Below are positions 24,450 to 35,049 of a DNA stretch of 64,000 nt, in pieces (position 1 is the stretch's first letter; every line of letters begins with the position of its first letter). The translations under genes and the position numbers were made by a program. Where the stretch lies: assembly GCA_022606135.1 (NCBI GenBank), contig JABYQN010000007.1, positions 1,302,001-1,366,000 on the forward strand. Direction: 5' to 3'. Origin of the DNA: Fomes fomentarius (taxonomy: Eukaryota > Basidiomycota > Agaricomycetes > Polyporales > Polyporaceae). Below the pieces are notes generated by a model, which saw nothing but the letters and a program-made list of their open reading frames with translations, searched no databases and was not told the DNA's origin.

Positions 24450-24831
24450 ATGTCTTTCGGTGGTTTCACGGACGACAGTCCTCAATGGGACCTCCCAGCA
24501 TCTTCATCAGGCGATATTGTATCCGATGCAATCAAGAATAATGCAATTAAGAAGGAGAAGCTCATCAGGTTAGTCCTCACTGTCTGTTCGGCGAGGACGG
24601 AGGCTGACATGGTTTAAATTTCAGAGAAATCATTGCAGGCCAGGAGGACTTGCGTGGTCGGTTCTATCTAGTCTTAGTATCTCTGTCTTCGAGAGACTCA
24701 TGGCGAACATTACAGCTATGATGGCCAAAGCCAAGGGTGTCCAAGCAGATGTTGACAAGCTTGTCTCGGGCAACGAGACTTTACAAATGTACATTGACAA
24801 CCTCACGATGCAGATGGCGAAACGCCGATGA
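24450..24831 (+). CDS. Short coiled-coil protein, SCOC/SLO1-like
   Basis: A small gene of about 100 residues with two short introns. It starts MSFGGFTDDSPQWDLPAS and ends in an amphipathic heptad region, KGVQADVDKLVSGNETLQMY followed by IDNLTMQMAKRR. The pattern of a C-terminal coiled coil ending NE.L..YI.NL fits the short coiled-coil family (SCOC, Slo1). These bind Arl1/Arl3-type GTPases at the Golgi in animals and yeast. The first intron (GTTAGT...TTTCAG) is clear; the border of the second (about 24,655-24,695) is not resolved to the base. Function is by family resemblance over a short length, so moderate certainty. Confidence 0.7.
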
Positions 24832-25017
24832 CCAAACGCATTGCATTTATCTACTGTTGTACAAGTTGCAACGTTACAGCTGAGGTAGATGTCGCTCTAT
24901 CAAGTTCTTCCCCCCTAGATCCCAAGTCCGCGCCTAGTTCATTAAAGCGAAGTTAGCCACCGACTTCCTGCGGGGAAACCTCTCCACGTATACGGGATCT
25001 TCTCGCTGTGAACGCCA

Positions 25018-26136
25018 TTAGTATATGCTTGTCAGGAGGGCACAGCAACATACCACCCAGAATGGGGTTTCGTCCACGTAGAGTTCGAGCCCTTTATGAG
25101 CGCACAGCCTCTCAAGCTCCTCGAATCGCTCTTCATCTCTCGCCCGTCCATCACACGTCACAACCCTCAGTTTAGGCAGCTCCTCCACGACCTCGATGAT
25201 AGAGTTCAACGATTGGTCTTCTGACGGCAGATTCCTACAGTGGAGGTGCTCTAGGGTTGGGGCGATGTTGTTGAGCTTGAACAGCGTCGACAGCTGCACC
25301 AGTACAAACTCCTCCAGGTTCGGACAACGTTTCAACACCGACGCCGCTCGCAGGCTGTAGTTCATCAACCGGAGCGAACGCAGTCGTGGACCCAGCTGCT
25401 CGATGAGCGGGTCAAGCTCACGCCCGGGAGCGTCACGAAAAGACACGATACGGAGGGAGTCCATGCTGGACGACAGCAACCAAGTCATGATGGTGAGGCG
25501 GGGCGTGCGCATCAGTGTGAGCTGGTAGAGCTGGCATTTGGGCAACCAGTTCGGGACCGGGGCAGCGATCTCCACGCCAATGTACAAGAATTCGATGCTG
25601 GGCCATATCGAGAGCAATTGATAGAGAATGGGGCTCTGGACGCCACAGGAGAGGAGGTTCAAGGCACGGATACGTATCGGATGCGCGGTGGCATGTGCCC
25701 CCGCGAAGCTGGAGTCGCCCTGGTTGGCGAGCCACCTAAACTTCTCCATCGTCCCGATGCTGAACTGATGGATGCCCGTAATGCGTAGGGTAAGCTCATA
25801 TAGTTTTGGCGTCCTGCCGATGATGCCCACAAGGTCGGAGTCATCCAAGTCCATTCCAGCCTTGTCGCCAACGAACACCTCCAGCGTGCGCACATGTCTG
25901 GCAAGCATGCGTCCTCGTTCCGTCTGTGGGTCCGTTGCGATAAGGAACGAGAGGTGTGCGCGCCCTTGGTGCACTCCTTGAAGAGAGACCTTGCGGAAGA
26001 GAAGTCGTTGTGCGGGCTCCGACCAGGAGCGGCAAAGGACAGCGCACGAAGTGAGCGTCGTGGTGTCTACAGCACCGCGACTGTAGTATACATGCTCAAG
26101 GATGGCATCGATGAGTTCTTGGGGGAATGTATCCAT
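25018..26136 (-). CDS. F-box protein, single exon
   Basis: 372 residues without introns. Residues 1-50 form the F-box: PQELIDAILEHVYY, then LTSCAVLCRSWSEPAQRLLF. The rest is a leucine-patterned series of strand/helix units (VRTLEVFVG, LYELTLRITGI, IRALNLLSCGV, IEFLYIGVEI, LRSLRLMNYSL, LEEFVLVQLS, LEHLHCRNL, LRVVTCDGR) typical of the degenerate LRR region of mushroom F-box proteins. These recruit substrates to SCF ubiquitin ligases; its target is unknown. It lies head-to-head with RPN13, another ubiquitin-pathway gene, with 476 bp between the starts; a shared function is not shown by this. Confidence 0.85.
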   Translation of the reverse strand: MDTFPQELIDAILEHVYYSRGAVDTTTLTSCAVLCRSWSEPAQRLLFRKVSLQGVHQGRAHLSFLIATDPQTERGRMLARHVRTLEVFVGDKAGMDLDDSDLVGIIGRTPKLYELTLRITGIHQFSIGTMEKFRWLANQGDSSFAGAHATAHPIRIRALNLLSCGVQSPILYQLLSIWPSIEFLYIGVEIAAPVPNWLPKCQLYQLTLMRTPRLTIMTWLLSSSMDSLRIVSFRDAPGRELDPLIEQLGPRLRSLRLMNYSLRAASVLKRCPNLEEFVLVQLSTLFKLNNIAPTLEHLHCRNLPSEDQSLNSIIEVVEELPKLRVVTCDGRARDEERFEELERLCAHKGLELYVDETPFWVVCCCALLTSIY

Positions 26137-26612
26137 TCCAGAGCAGCGTACGGGGGTGGGAAGCTTGAACTAGACGTTCCGGAGACGGCGGAGAGGAGCT
26201 GCACTTCAATATAGCAGGATGTTAGGGATGTTCTACTACTCACCTCTCCGTGGATGTCTCGAGTATTGGTTCTAGAGATCGGCCGGCCGCTCACTGGATT
26301 CAGATGTCGGCCTGCAAGTACCACTTGAGTTCCGAGCACCTTCTGAACGTGTGCAGGCTTCAACTGATAAGTAAACGGGCTAAAGTATGCGAAGTCGTAT
26401 CGAATATATACTCATTGGAGATGGCTGTGAGTCTGCGGAAAGTCACGGTGTCTGCACTGGTGCACAGATTTGAAATTACATCACAAACTTGGCGTCTGTA
26501 CGCGTCGCGCTCAAGCGCCCAATCGCGGAGGTGACGCGTCCCACCTCCTTCAACCGCCACACCGTCGGGTTTGCCCTTCTACTCCCCTCTCTTCCCCACC
26601 ATCCCTAACACG
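26137..26612. promoter_or_regulatory. Divergent promoter region of the F-box gene and RPN13
   Basis: 476 bp between the two start codons. No coding pattern is seen. It must contain both promoters and 5' untranslated regions. The stretch before 26,613 is rich in C/T (cttccccacc-type), as often seen upstream of fungal starts. Confidence 0.45.
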
Positions 26613-27803
26613 ATGGCAGAGACAAGACTAGCGTTTAAGGCAGGCCGTGCATTCCGGCGCGACAACACGAACTTTGTCGACCCAGACCCGACCAAGGGTG
26701 CGATTCTCATCCAGAATGGCGAGGACACCCTGCTGCACTTCATCTGGAAGAACAGGTCGAACAGCGAGGTGGAGGAGGTACGTTTGCGCAGCACTGTGCT
26801 TGCGATTTTTGGATGTGCGCATGCGCGCGTATCCCTTGTGGCATATACTAAGTAGGCGGAACTGTTTCTGTACTAGGACTTGATCCTCTTCCCCGGCGAC
26901 GCGACCTTCGCCAAGGTCGAGCAATCGGCATGGGGCCGCACATACGTCCTCAAGTTCTCCTCATCAAACCAAAGACACTTTGTATGTTGCCCAGACCTGA
27001 ACTACCCGTGCGCGCCGATGCTGATATACCGTTACCGGTAGTTCTGGCTGCAGGTAAGACAGTCCCCAGGCTTTGAGCGGCGTCACGGCTAACTCGCACC
27101 CCTTCCTGGTCGATTGCAGGATGCTGACTCGAGCAGAGATGAGGAATTCGTAGGAAATGTGAATCGCCTCCTCGCTGACCCCAGTATCGTGCCTATCTGG
27201 TACTCCGAGGGCTACAACCCGAACAGCCAGTCGGCAGGTTCGTCAAGCTCTGCCGCGGCATCGACCTCCGCGCCCGCGGCCAGCTCGTGAGTTGTCCACC
27301 CTCAGTCTTCGAACTCGGATATACTGACCCACTCCGACCTCTCTCTCTTCGCTAGGTCGCGCGCACAGCCCGGCGGCTACCAAGCCACGCCCGAAGAGCT
27401 CGCCCGCATTCGTTCGCTCGTCTCCTCCCTCGGCGCGCGCACACACAATGCCCCCACCCAGCAAGAACCCGAGATCGGCCTGATAGACGTCCTCACGCCC
27501 GCGAACATCCGCCCCCTCTTCGTCTCGCACCCGGACCTCGTGCAGTCGCTTTTCCCGTACCTCCCCTCGGACCTACCGAGTCCTCCGAACGTCGAGACGC
27601 TGGAGCGCGTCGTGAGCTCGCCGCAATTCCGCGCGGCAGTGCGGAACTTGGATATGGCACTCCGGACAGGTTTGCTTGGAGACCTGGTGCGCTCTCTGGG
27701 CCTGCCGGCAGAGGCGGGAACTGGTGTCGAGCCGTTCTTGAGAGCCCTGCAGGAGCAGGCAAGGAGGGAGAGTGAGGGTGGGGACAGGATGGACACGGAT
27801 TGA
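26613..27803 (+). CDS. RPN13: Proteasomal ubiquitin receptor RPN13/ADRM1
   Basis: Rpn13 sits on the 19S regulatory particle through Rpn2, binds ubiquitin with its N-terminal Pru domain, and in most fungi and animals recruits the deubiquitinase UCH37 through its C-terminus. The Pru domain is plain: LAFKAGRAFRR, FVDPDPTKGAI, LLHFIWKNR, LILFPGDATFAKV and FFWLQDADSSRDEEF. An Ala/Ser linker follows. The C-terminal DEUBAD-type region starts around IGLIDVLTPANIRPLFVSHP and continues through LFPYLPSDLP and SPQFRAAVRNLDMALRTGLL, ending in DRMDTD. Four or so short introns. The start at 26613 (MAETRLAF) is chosen over an upstream Met at 26571, which adds a non-conserved Pro-rich stretch. Confidence 0.96.
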
Positions 27804-28010
27804 ATGCGGTATATTTCACCGTGCGTCTGATTGGCTTCCAATGATGTACAATGCACATACTCGAGTCTTGAGCACATCGGACTGTCGTTCCGTGGACGAA
27901 GCGAGCGCTATGTTGCGCAGGTGAGTAGTAGGAAAGTACAAACAAGTGTCCTCCAAGTAAAATAGTCGCTATGTTAGATACCGATGTTAGATACGCATGA
28001 GGGGCTACGG

Positions 28011-29179
28011 TCAGTGACTTCGTCCGGCAAGCCACTGCAGAACAATATCCCTGTGAGTGAGATGTGAGTTGGTCGGCCGCTTGCTACAACTGCTGCATTC
28101 TACCCACAGGTTGTGTTGGCTCTTCATTGAGCACTGGCGAGGTGTAAGAGTCGGGAGAGACGACGAGATATAGTGTGCTCACTGAGTAACACTGCGAAAT
28201 GCCATTCAGCTTTCACGGAGCCAAAGAAACAACTTGGAACACTTACCGAGACTGGCCGATTCGTAATTTTGTCCAGTTGGCTACAGAGCTTGACCGTCAC
28301 TGCTGGTCTCGGCGTCGAAGAGATGGAAGACTCACAGTGTTCTGATGAGCTCCTGGACAGACGCATGCCCTTCAAGATCATTCTTGTTTCCGAGCTTAGT
28401 GACAAGCGTTTAGACCTATGCCGGCGCAGTAGTGGGGCATTACGTAGTGTTACTCACCACTAGAAGCGGAACACCCAGCAAAGTTTGTTGAGAGAGTAGT
28501 TGGTGCAGTTCGAACCTAGCGGTCTCAAACTTCTCCTGCTGTTACATAGAGATTGCGCTTCAGCAGCCATACTGCAAGCGGGGGATAGGAATCATTACAT
28601 CTACCGAATCAACGACAAACCTATATAGATATTAATCAAACATCAGACAGACCTCATAGTGTAAGGATAGTGTGTACTCACACAACAGCATCAACACCGC
28701 TACAATAACGCTCCCATATTGACCTATATCTCGGTTGACCTGCGGGAGATGTGTACCCGCGCTTGCATGACATCATGTACGAGACGAGACATACCAGCGA
28801 CGTCCCAGATCTTTAAGGTGACGTTCCCTTTCTTGATTGTGCGAAGGTTAAAAGCAACAGTGGGGACAACATCTTCACTCCACTAGGGAAGAATGAACAA
28901 GGGGTTGGAAGTCAGAGGTGTGCGCGACGTACCTGCCCTGATCCCAATACGTTCACAAACGAAGTCTTCCCGGACGCCTATTATAGTTTCTTGTATGATG
29001 CAAGACCGCCTAGAGCGTAAAGTTGAGGGCGCGCACCTGCAATCCTACGATAGCGATTTCGGCGTGCTTGGAGAAGAACAGGCTGCGCGCGATCAGTGCG
29101 GGTGCTTGAGACGAGACACCAATGCGGAGTAGGCGTACCCGCTGAGCCATTGCAGCAGAGTGGAGAAGAACGAAGCCAT
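28011..29179 (-). CDS. ARL8: ARL8-type small GTPase
   Basis: Arl8 GTPases act on lysosomes/vacuoles and link them to motors and tethers. Joined exons begin [14 protein letters not shown] and continue [20 protein letters not shown] (an Arl8-like amphipathic start and the P-loop). Then come [14 protein letters not shown] (switch I), [20 protein letters not shown] (switch II), [36 protein letters not shown] (the NKxD base-binding motif), and the end [13 protein letters not shown]. At least seven short introns cut the gene; the first (GTACGC...GCGCAG) must be removed to make the N-terminus. Two features differ from the usual family text: DVAGQ instead of DIGGQ, and a shortened segment before the last helix (CSMKSQHN, where CYSISCKE... 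is usual). Confidence 0.9.
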
Positions 29180-29527
29180 CTAGACCACTAATTGGAGTGA
29201 ACGAGAATGCTGAAGAAAAGACTCGCGCGGGGCAAGGAGAGTAGCTGAGGCAAGGGCGGAATGAAGGAGAGTGTCCGGGCCCGCGCGCCGTCGCGACCGC
29301 GTACAGGTACTGCGGGTACGCGTAGACCGTTAAGCGCCCTACACTGAGCAGGCGCCACAAAGACCGCTGGCTCAATTCTCCTCAGACTCGGAGTCCCATA
29401 CTTACTAGTACGGTGCACGACCTTCGCTCCATCCCTGGACTATCTTTGGCTCTTCAGTCTTGGAGGCTCGCGCTTTTTCTTTCTACCGCTGTGTAACAAC
29501 ACCCACGAAGCAGTCTGGAGCTTCGTG
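29180..29527. promoter_or_regulatory. Divergent promoter region of ARL8 and PET127
   Basis: 348 bp between the start codons of two divergent genes. A C/T-rich stretch (gctttttctttctaccgctg) lies about 50 bp upstream of PET127. No coding content is seen. Confidence 0.45.
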
Positions 29528-31906
29528 ATGCATACGGTCCTAGGGAAATGCGCTTCCATCACCGGAAGGCGGGCTCTGTCTCAAAGGCCCCAGATATGTC
29601 GTATGGTGTCGTCCACGCCATCACCGGAAATGGTGCCATTGCTTGAATCATTACAGGCTCTCTTGGACCCTGCGAAGGTGAGCATCAAACGATGGGGTAG
29701 GCCGTAATAGGGCTGATACTTTCTAGGAAGCCGTCCCTTCGGACGAGCAGGCATCCAGTTCAGTACCGGTGAAGGAGCCAAAGAGTCAGCGGAAAGGTTT
29801 ATTTAGGAACATGGAAGGTGTGTAGTACTCGCAGAGCTCTTATATGTTAACCCACGCCATTTGTGTCCGGCGCAGGCCAGTCCATGCAGCCTGTTCCCGG
29901 GCAGCCTGGCGATGGAATCATCACTTCATTTGGAACTATAGAGGACAAGGCCTTCAAGCCATTGAAAGGTATATGCTTTACTGCGATGTATCCCCCTGCC
30001 CGTTTCTGACTGCGTTGTGTCTAGATGCACGACAATGGAAGAGGAAGCAAGTGCCTAAGTTGGCCCATGGACTCGAGTCTGTTCTGTCAAGGTGAGTTGA
30101 TCTCGCCAACACGGCGCATTTTGGACCTCATCCTACCACAGGTCCGGTGTGCATTGGCTCAAGGACCCAGAGACCAACAAGTACAATTTCCCCCAATGGC
30201 TCGAAGATATCCCTCGCGTTGCGGATTTCGCTTTCGATAGACTTGGCGGGTTTGTACCAAGTTCACAGGACAAGGTACGGAGTCTCCCGTTGTACATATC
30301 TACGCTGTTTCGTAATGGGTGCCTGCAGGCCCTTGTATCATTAGCGAAAGCAAGAAAATGCAAATACGCGGGATCGACATCGTCCCTCACAGGGATCTTG
30401 ACGCAAATCTACCTACTCCTATCAGAAGAGAAGCTGCTCAACACCTCAATCCTAAGCGCAGACTTCGAGGGTGCTGTCAGTGCACTATGGCAGACCTAGA
30501 ATTGTCAATTCTGCTCACGCTTGCTTCATTCAGCCACGGTTTTTTACGCCAGGGCAACGTATCCCCCATCTGTCATACTGAGGTACCAGGATGGCGTGTA
30601 CGCCACAGACTATGACGGCGAAAGGGAAGAATCCAAGGAAGACATCATTCTATTGCCTTTAGTAAGTCTCGTCCTAGATTGCATTTACGCCTCTGACAGT
30701 CTCTTTAGGGAATATTACTAGAGAAGTTCCTCACTTTGCAGCCAGAACAGTTCAAAACGTTCCGGAAGGACTACAAGGGGGATGACCATCCACGGCTAAA
30801 GGACGTGCACCGGTATGCGAAGGTAACCATTCATCCGTGGCCGAGATAGGAAGTATGTTCATATCCATCATCCACCATATAGCATGGCGCCTTCCTCATG
30901 CGGTCGCAACTGGATTGTGTCGACGACAGTCTATCTGGTACCGGAGTCTTTGATCTCAAGACACGCGCGATCTCACAAATCAGACATGACGTCCGCAACT
31001 ACTTGGTACATCCTATGCCGCATTCCCTTTCCCTTCTGTGACCTGATACGTTCATCCAGTCCTACGTCAACTGCACGCTCGACACACTAACAGGCCGGCG
31101 CGGCAGCTTCGAGGAGGAGTACTACGACATGATCCGCTCCGCGTTCCTCGAGTACTCCTTCCAGGCGCGCATCGGGAACATGGACGGCGTCCTCGTCGCG
31201 TACCACAACACCGCGCGAATCTTCGGCTTCCAGTACGTCTCCCTCGACGAGATGGACATCTGCCTCTTCGGGCGCAAAGGCGCGGGCGAGCGCGTCTTCC
31301 TCCGCTGTATTCACCTCATGGAGCTGCTGTACAAGGAGATCGTAAAGTGTTTCCCCGACCAGGTGCGTCTGACATATCATTTTTACCATCCGATCGAGAA
31401 AAATGGACGTGATATACAGTCGGTGAAATGCACGTTCGAGAAGAAGCGCGGATGTCTCCGGGTGTGGGTCGAGCCTCTTGAGCACAACGACCCCGGCACG
31501 AAGCTGCCTGTCGTCGAGCTCTCACTATCTGTCAGCCATCTCGTCCTCGGCAAAACCGAACGCGGCAAGACCGCGGTCAGCTCCACCAGCCTCCCTTGTA
31601 CGTGTTTTTTCTGGTTCTACTATCGACAAGCTCTCGATGGACTACTCACACAAACATTATCACGACGCTGCAGGGTCAATCCAGTACGAGATCAGGCGCT
31701 CCGAGGAAGGCCAGGAAGCGATCCGCGCACGGCGCGAGGTCGCGTACAAGCGGCAAGAGTCGATGGCAGCCTCTCAGCCGGACGCAGACCCCAGTGTGCA
31801 AACAGAAACTGGAACACCCGTGGAGACCCTTGAGCAGGACGCGGTCTCTGAGAGCAAGACCGTCGAACTTGCCGAAGCGTCTCGCGACAGCCCAGTAGCC
31901 CAGTAG
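29528..31906 (+). CDS. PET127: Mitochondrial RNA-processing factor PET127
   Basis: Pet127 is a mitochondrial inner-membrane protein that in yeast is needed for 5' processing and turnover of mitochondrial transcripts. Family blocks in order: SGVHWLKDPETNKYNFPQWL, PRVADFAFDRLGGFVPSS, KYAGSTSSLTGILTQIYLLL, SVILRYQDGVYATDYDGE, ILLEKFLTLQPEQFKTFRK, FLMRSQLDCVDDSLSGTGVF with DLKTRAISQIRHDVRNYL, SFEEEYYDMIRSAFLEYSFQ with ARIGNMDGVLVAYHNTARIF, and CFPDQSVKCTFEKK. About eight short introns. A hydrophilic Glu-rich tail ends SRDSPVAQ. Met at 29528 (MHTVLGKCASITGRRALSQ) begins a basic, Ser/Arg-rich stretch suited to mitochondrial import. Confidence 0.93.
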
Positions 31907-32164
31907 TTGAGCGTCATTTTGAGCCATGTTATGGTCCTCGATGCATCAATCACCACTCATATGACAATACGACGCGCGCATACTACATAGACATCGGTGG
32001 ACAGAAACTACGCATACTATAGGTCCATCTATAACGTGTAATACAACTTTGGATTATTGTCTGAAAGGTGGCGGTCGAGGCGAAGTCGCCGAACGCACGC
32101 TATGGATCAGTACATATTATAGGTAGGGTATGACGAAAAAACCGCATGCACTCGGGCCTGAACT

Positions 32165-34328
32165 TCAGGAAAAAACGTTCATGTCCATATCCGTATTCGC
32201 ACTCGCCTTGCTCGACTCTCCCGCGCTCTTCTCGACAGGCGAGCCCGTCAACCGATCGCCCGTCACGGTCGGCGCGTCGCCCTCGACCTCCGTGTCGACA
32301 TCGTCCTCGACGTCGTTGTGGCCGTCACGGTCGCTCCGGCGCTCGTCGTCACGCGCAATCTCGCTCCGCATCTTCGCGACGTCCTGGTCGACCTTGGACG
32401 CGACACGGTCGACAGCGGCCTGTGCGAGTGACACGCGCGCGCGGTGCGCCTTGAGGTGTGCAGCGCGCCGAGGGGGACGCTTGAGCCTGCGGCGGGCGAC
32501 CATGACTGGGACGGAGCATTTCTGGATGAGGTAGTGCGAGGTGGAACCAAGGAGGATGCTAGGAGGAGACAAGTGTCAGGGTGTGTAGATAGGAATGAGA
32601 AGAGACAGAGACATGCCCTTTCAGGTTACCAAGACCTCGGGATCCGACGATGAGCATGACTGGCTCGTAGTAGTCGACGATGTCTACAGGGACAAGCAAT
32701 GGTTGCCAAGCCCTCGAGTCAATGTGGACGTATTGGATGGATGAGCGCTGAGACATACCGAGAAGCATATGCCTGCTGTTCTTAGCATGCCAAGCCTGGC
32801 AGTGGACTTTGACGTTCAAATTCGTGCGTTGGAGGAGACTTGTTGCTTGGCGGACAAGGATATATGCCAAGGCTTGCCGCTGCAGACCAGACGTTCAGTC
32901 AAGGTCTCGAGCGATCATCCGACGATGATACACACCTCCTGTTGCGCACGCAATTTGGTGGCACGGTCCGCGGGATTAGGGATCTGAGGGTCGACTGACG
33001 AAGTAGTCCATAAGATCAGCGGGCCTCGTGCACAGAGTGTTATCTCCGCCGCATACCTTTCCCCTCGTTCTCCACCACGGTCACGATGATGCTGAGCCGG
33101 GCATCAACATACACGCGGCAGACGTAATAAAGACAAGTACTCACAGTTCATCGCCGTCCTTCAGCACAGTACCAATCCCCCACTCCAGTGCATACCGACT
33201 CTCTTCACTTAGGTCGCTCGCGAGCACGTATCGCCTCCTGGGCCTGCCAGTCCCCTCGTGGATCTTCTCCGGGTCGCCATGCGTCACGCTGATGATACAG
33301 CGATCTCTCTGGAATGTGGGCCGCGAGGTTTGCAGCGGCATGTCGTCGTGCGGCTTGGTCGACTTGCGTCTCCTCGGATTGCGACCGTGGCCGCCGTTCA
33401 GCGTGGAGGGGAAGTACGGCTCCGGAGGCATGATGACATTGACGCCTTCTCCGAGGTAGTCTGGGATGTCCTGCTCGGTGGAGTTCGCAGGAACGAGGGC
33501 GTTGGCTTCGGTGTTCTGTTCGGTGATCTCGTCAAACTTCTGCTCTCCCTCACTCCAGGACTCCTCTGAGCCACTGTCGTCCTCCGTCTCGTCTCCAGAC
33601 TCATCGTCGGACTGCGAGGAGAGGGAAAACGCGTTGCGGGGCCGTATCCGGGAGACTTCCGCATCGGACTCGGCGTCAGACTGGGTGAGTGCGGCAACGG
33701 TGGGGGAAGGGTCGCGGGAGCGTAGACGGCGGAGACGGAAGGGAGACTGGCTGCGTGCGCGTGATTCAGAACTGTCACGGTCTGTTTGCGCACCGGCATA
33801 CGAGGAGGAGCGGGCAAACTCCTTGTCCTTGTCGTTTCTCCGCGACCGTCCTCGCTCCTCATCTCCGCCACTATTACGCGTCAGCGACAAGGACGACAGC
33901 ATAGAGCCGAGCGACATCTTCGTGAAGGCGCTGCGGGACGCGTCGGGTGACTTGGGGACGTCGGTCGACTTGAGCGGGGTGGAGGTGGACTGGATGGAAG
34001 CCGAGGAGACGGTGCGTTCGAGTGCATTCTGTGTGATAGGTTCATCCTGGGTTAGCGACGTCGACGAGTTCGAGCGCTTTTTCGCCGTGAGAGGCGTGCC
34101 GGGGCGAGGAGAGACGAGGGATTGGCCAGAGTTGCTTCTCTTGAACGGCAAGATGCCGCCGACAGTCCCAGGCCCGGTCGATGACGGCAACGGTGAGCCT
34201 GGGATGGTGTCGTAAGTCTGCTCCTGGCCTTCGAGCGTGGTGGGGAGGACAGGCTCCTTGGTCGACACGGAATACCGTGCCATCCAGCTGCGTCTGCGCT
34301 CCTTGCCACGTTCGGCCATGTTCACCAA
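32165..34328 (-). CDS. Universal stress protein (UspA) domain protein with long N-terminal extension
   Basis: About the first 330 residues are Ser/Pro/Arg/Glu-rich and look disordered (for example SFRLRRLRSRDPSP- and DDESGDETEDDSGS-type runs). They probably carry many phosphorylation sites. The UspA fold then begins with RRRYVLASDLSEESRYALEW plus GIGTVLKDGDEL. It continues over introns with IVTVVENEG, AYILVRQATSLLQRTNLNV, YYEPVMLIVGSRGLGNLKG and SILLGSTSHYLIQKCSVPVM, which includes the G-x2-G-x9-G(S/T)-like nucleotide-binding loop (GSRGLGNLKG...GSTS). A charged tail ends DMDMNVFS. Fungal proteins of this shape are conserved in Dikarya but their role is poorly defined. Start 34328 (MVNMAERGK) or 34319; the two cannot be told apart. 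Confidence 0.9.
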
Positions 34329-35049
34329 TCACGAGTCACGAGCGGCGTGCAAAAGCAAGAGAGACGCGGAAAAGACGGGGAGCGTGTGCGGGGGTGTCAG
34401 AGCTCACCTCGGCCTTGCCAGCTTCTCCGTACAGAGCCTGCACAAGGACGTGGAGGTTAGCGTTAAGAGTAGAGGAGAAAGGGGTACAGAAGTCAAGAGA
34501 GGATGGACAGTTGTCACGTAAAGCAGTGTTGCCAAGACCGGATCAACAAGGCCTTGGTACAACAGTTGTCGAACAGGAGAGACACGTACAGCGTCCGCGT
34601 CCATTCTCAAACCCTTTGGCTGCGAAGTGCACAGATGAGGATCACCAGACCATGCCAATCACATATCATTCACCTCGGAGCCGTGTCTCCCCGTCTTGGA
34701 GTCTTCCCGCAGGTGCGACATTGCGAGCGGTGTTGTTGACTAGCGCAGGAATTAAGGTAGACAACAAGAAGAGCACAGGAACTGTTGGAGGTGGAGTGAG
34801 ACTGAGATACTCGATCCATCGATAGCACATCCATTTTGCTTCCGTCGTCAGATCAGCTGATGCCCGTCACATAGGGGATCACCAACTCAGCGGCGTAATA
34901 TGCTACATTCGGCGGGCCAAGACTATGCTATCCAGATATTGTGCTATTCCTTGCTATTCCGCGGTCGCAGTCCATTTGTCCGAACACGTCCAAGACTGAA
35001 GCCAATGAAACCTCGACAAGATATGAAAGCATCTCCGTCGGTGCGTGGC
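34329..35049. other. Intergenic, no supportable gene
   Basis: The 720 bp between the USP gene's start and the peptidase's stop. It holds the USP promoter on the left and the peptidase 3' region on the right. No coding pattern is seen. Confidence 0.5.
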
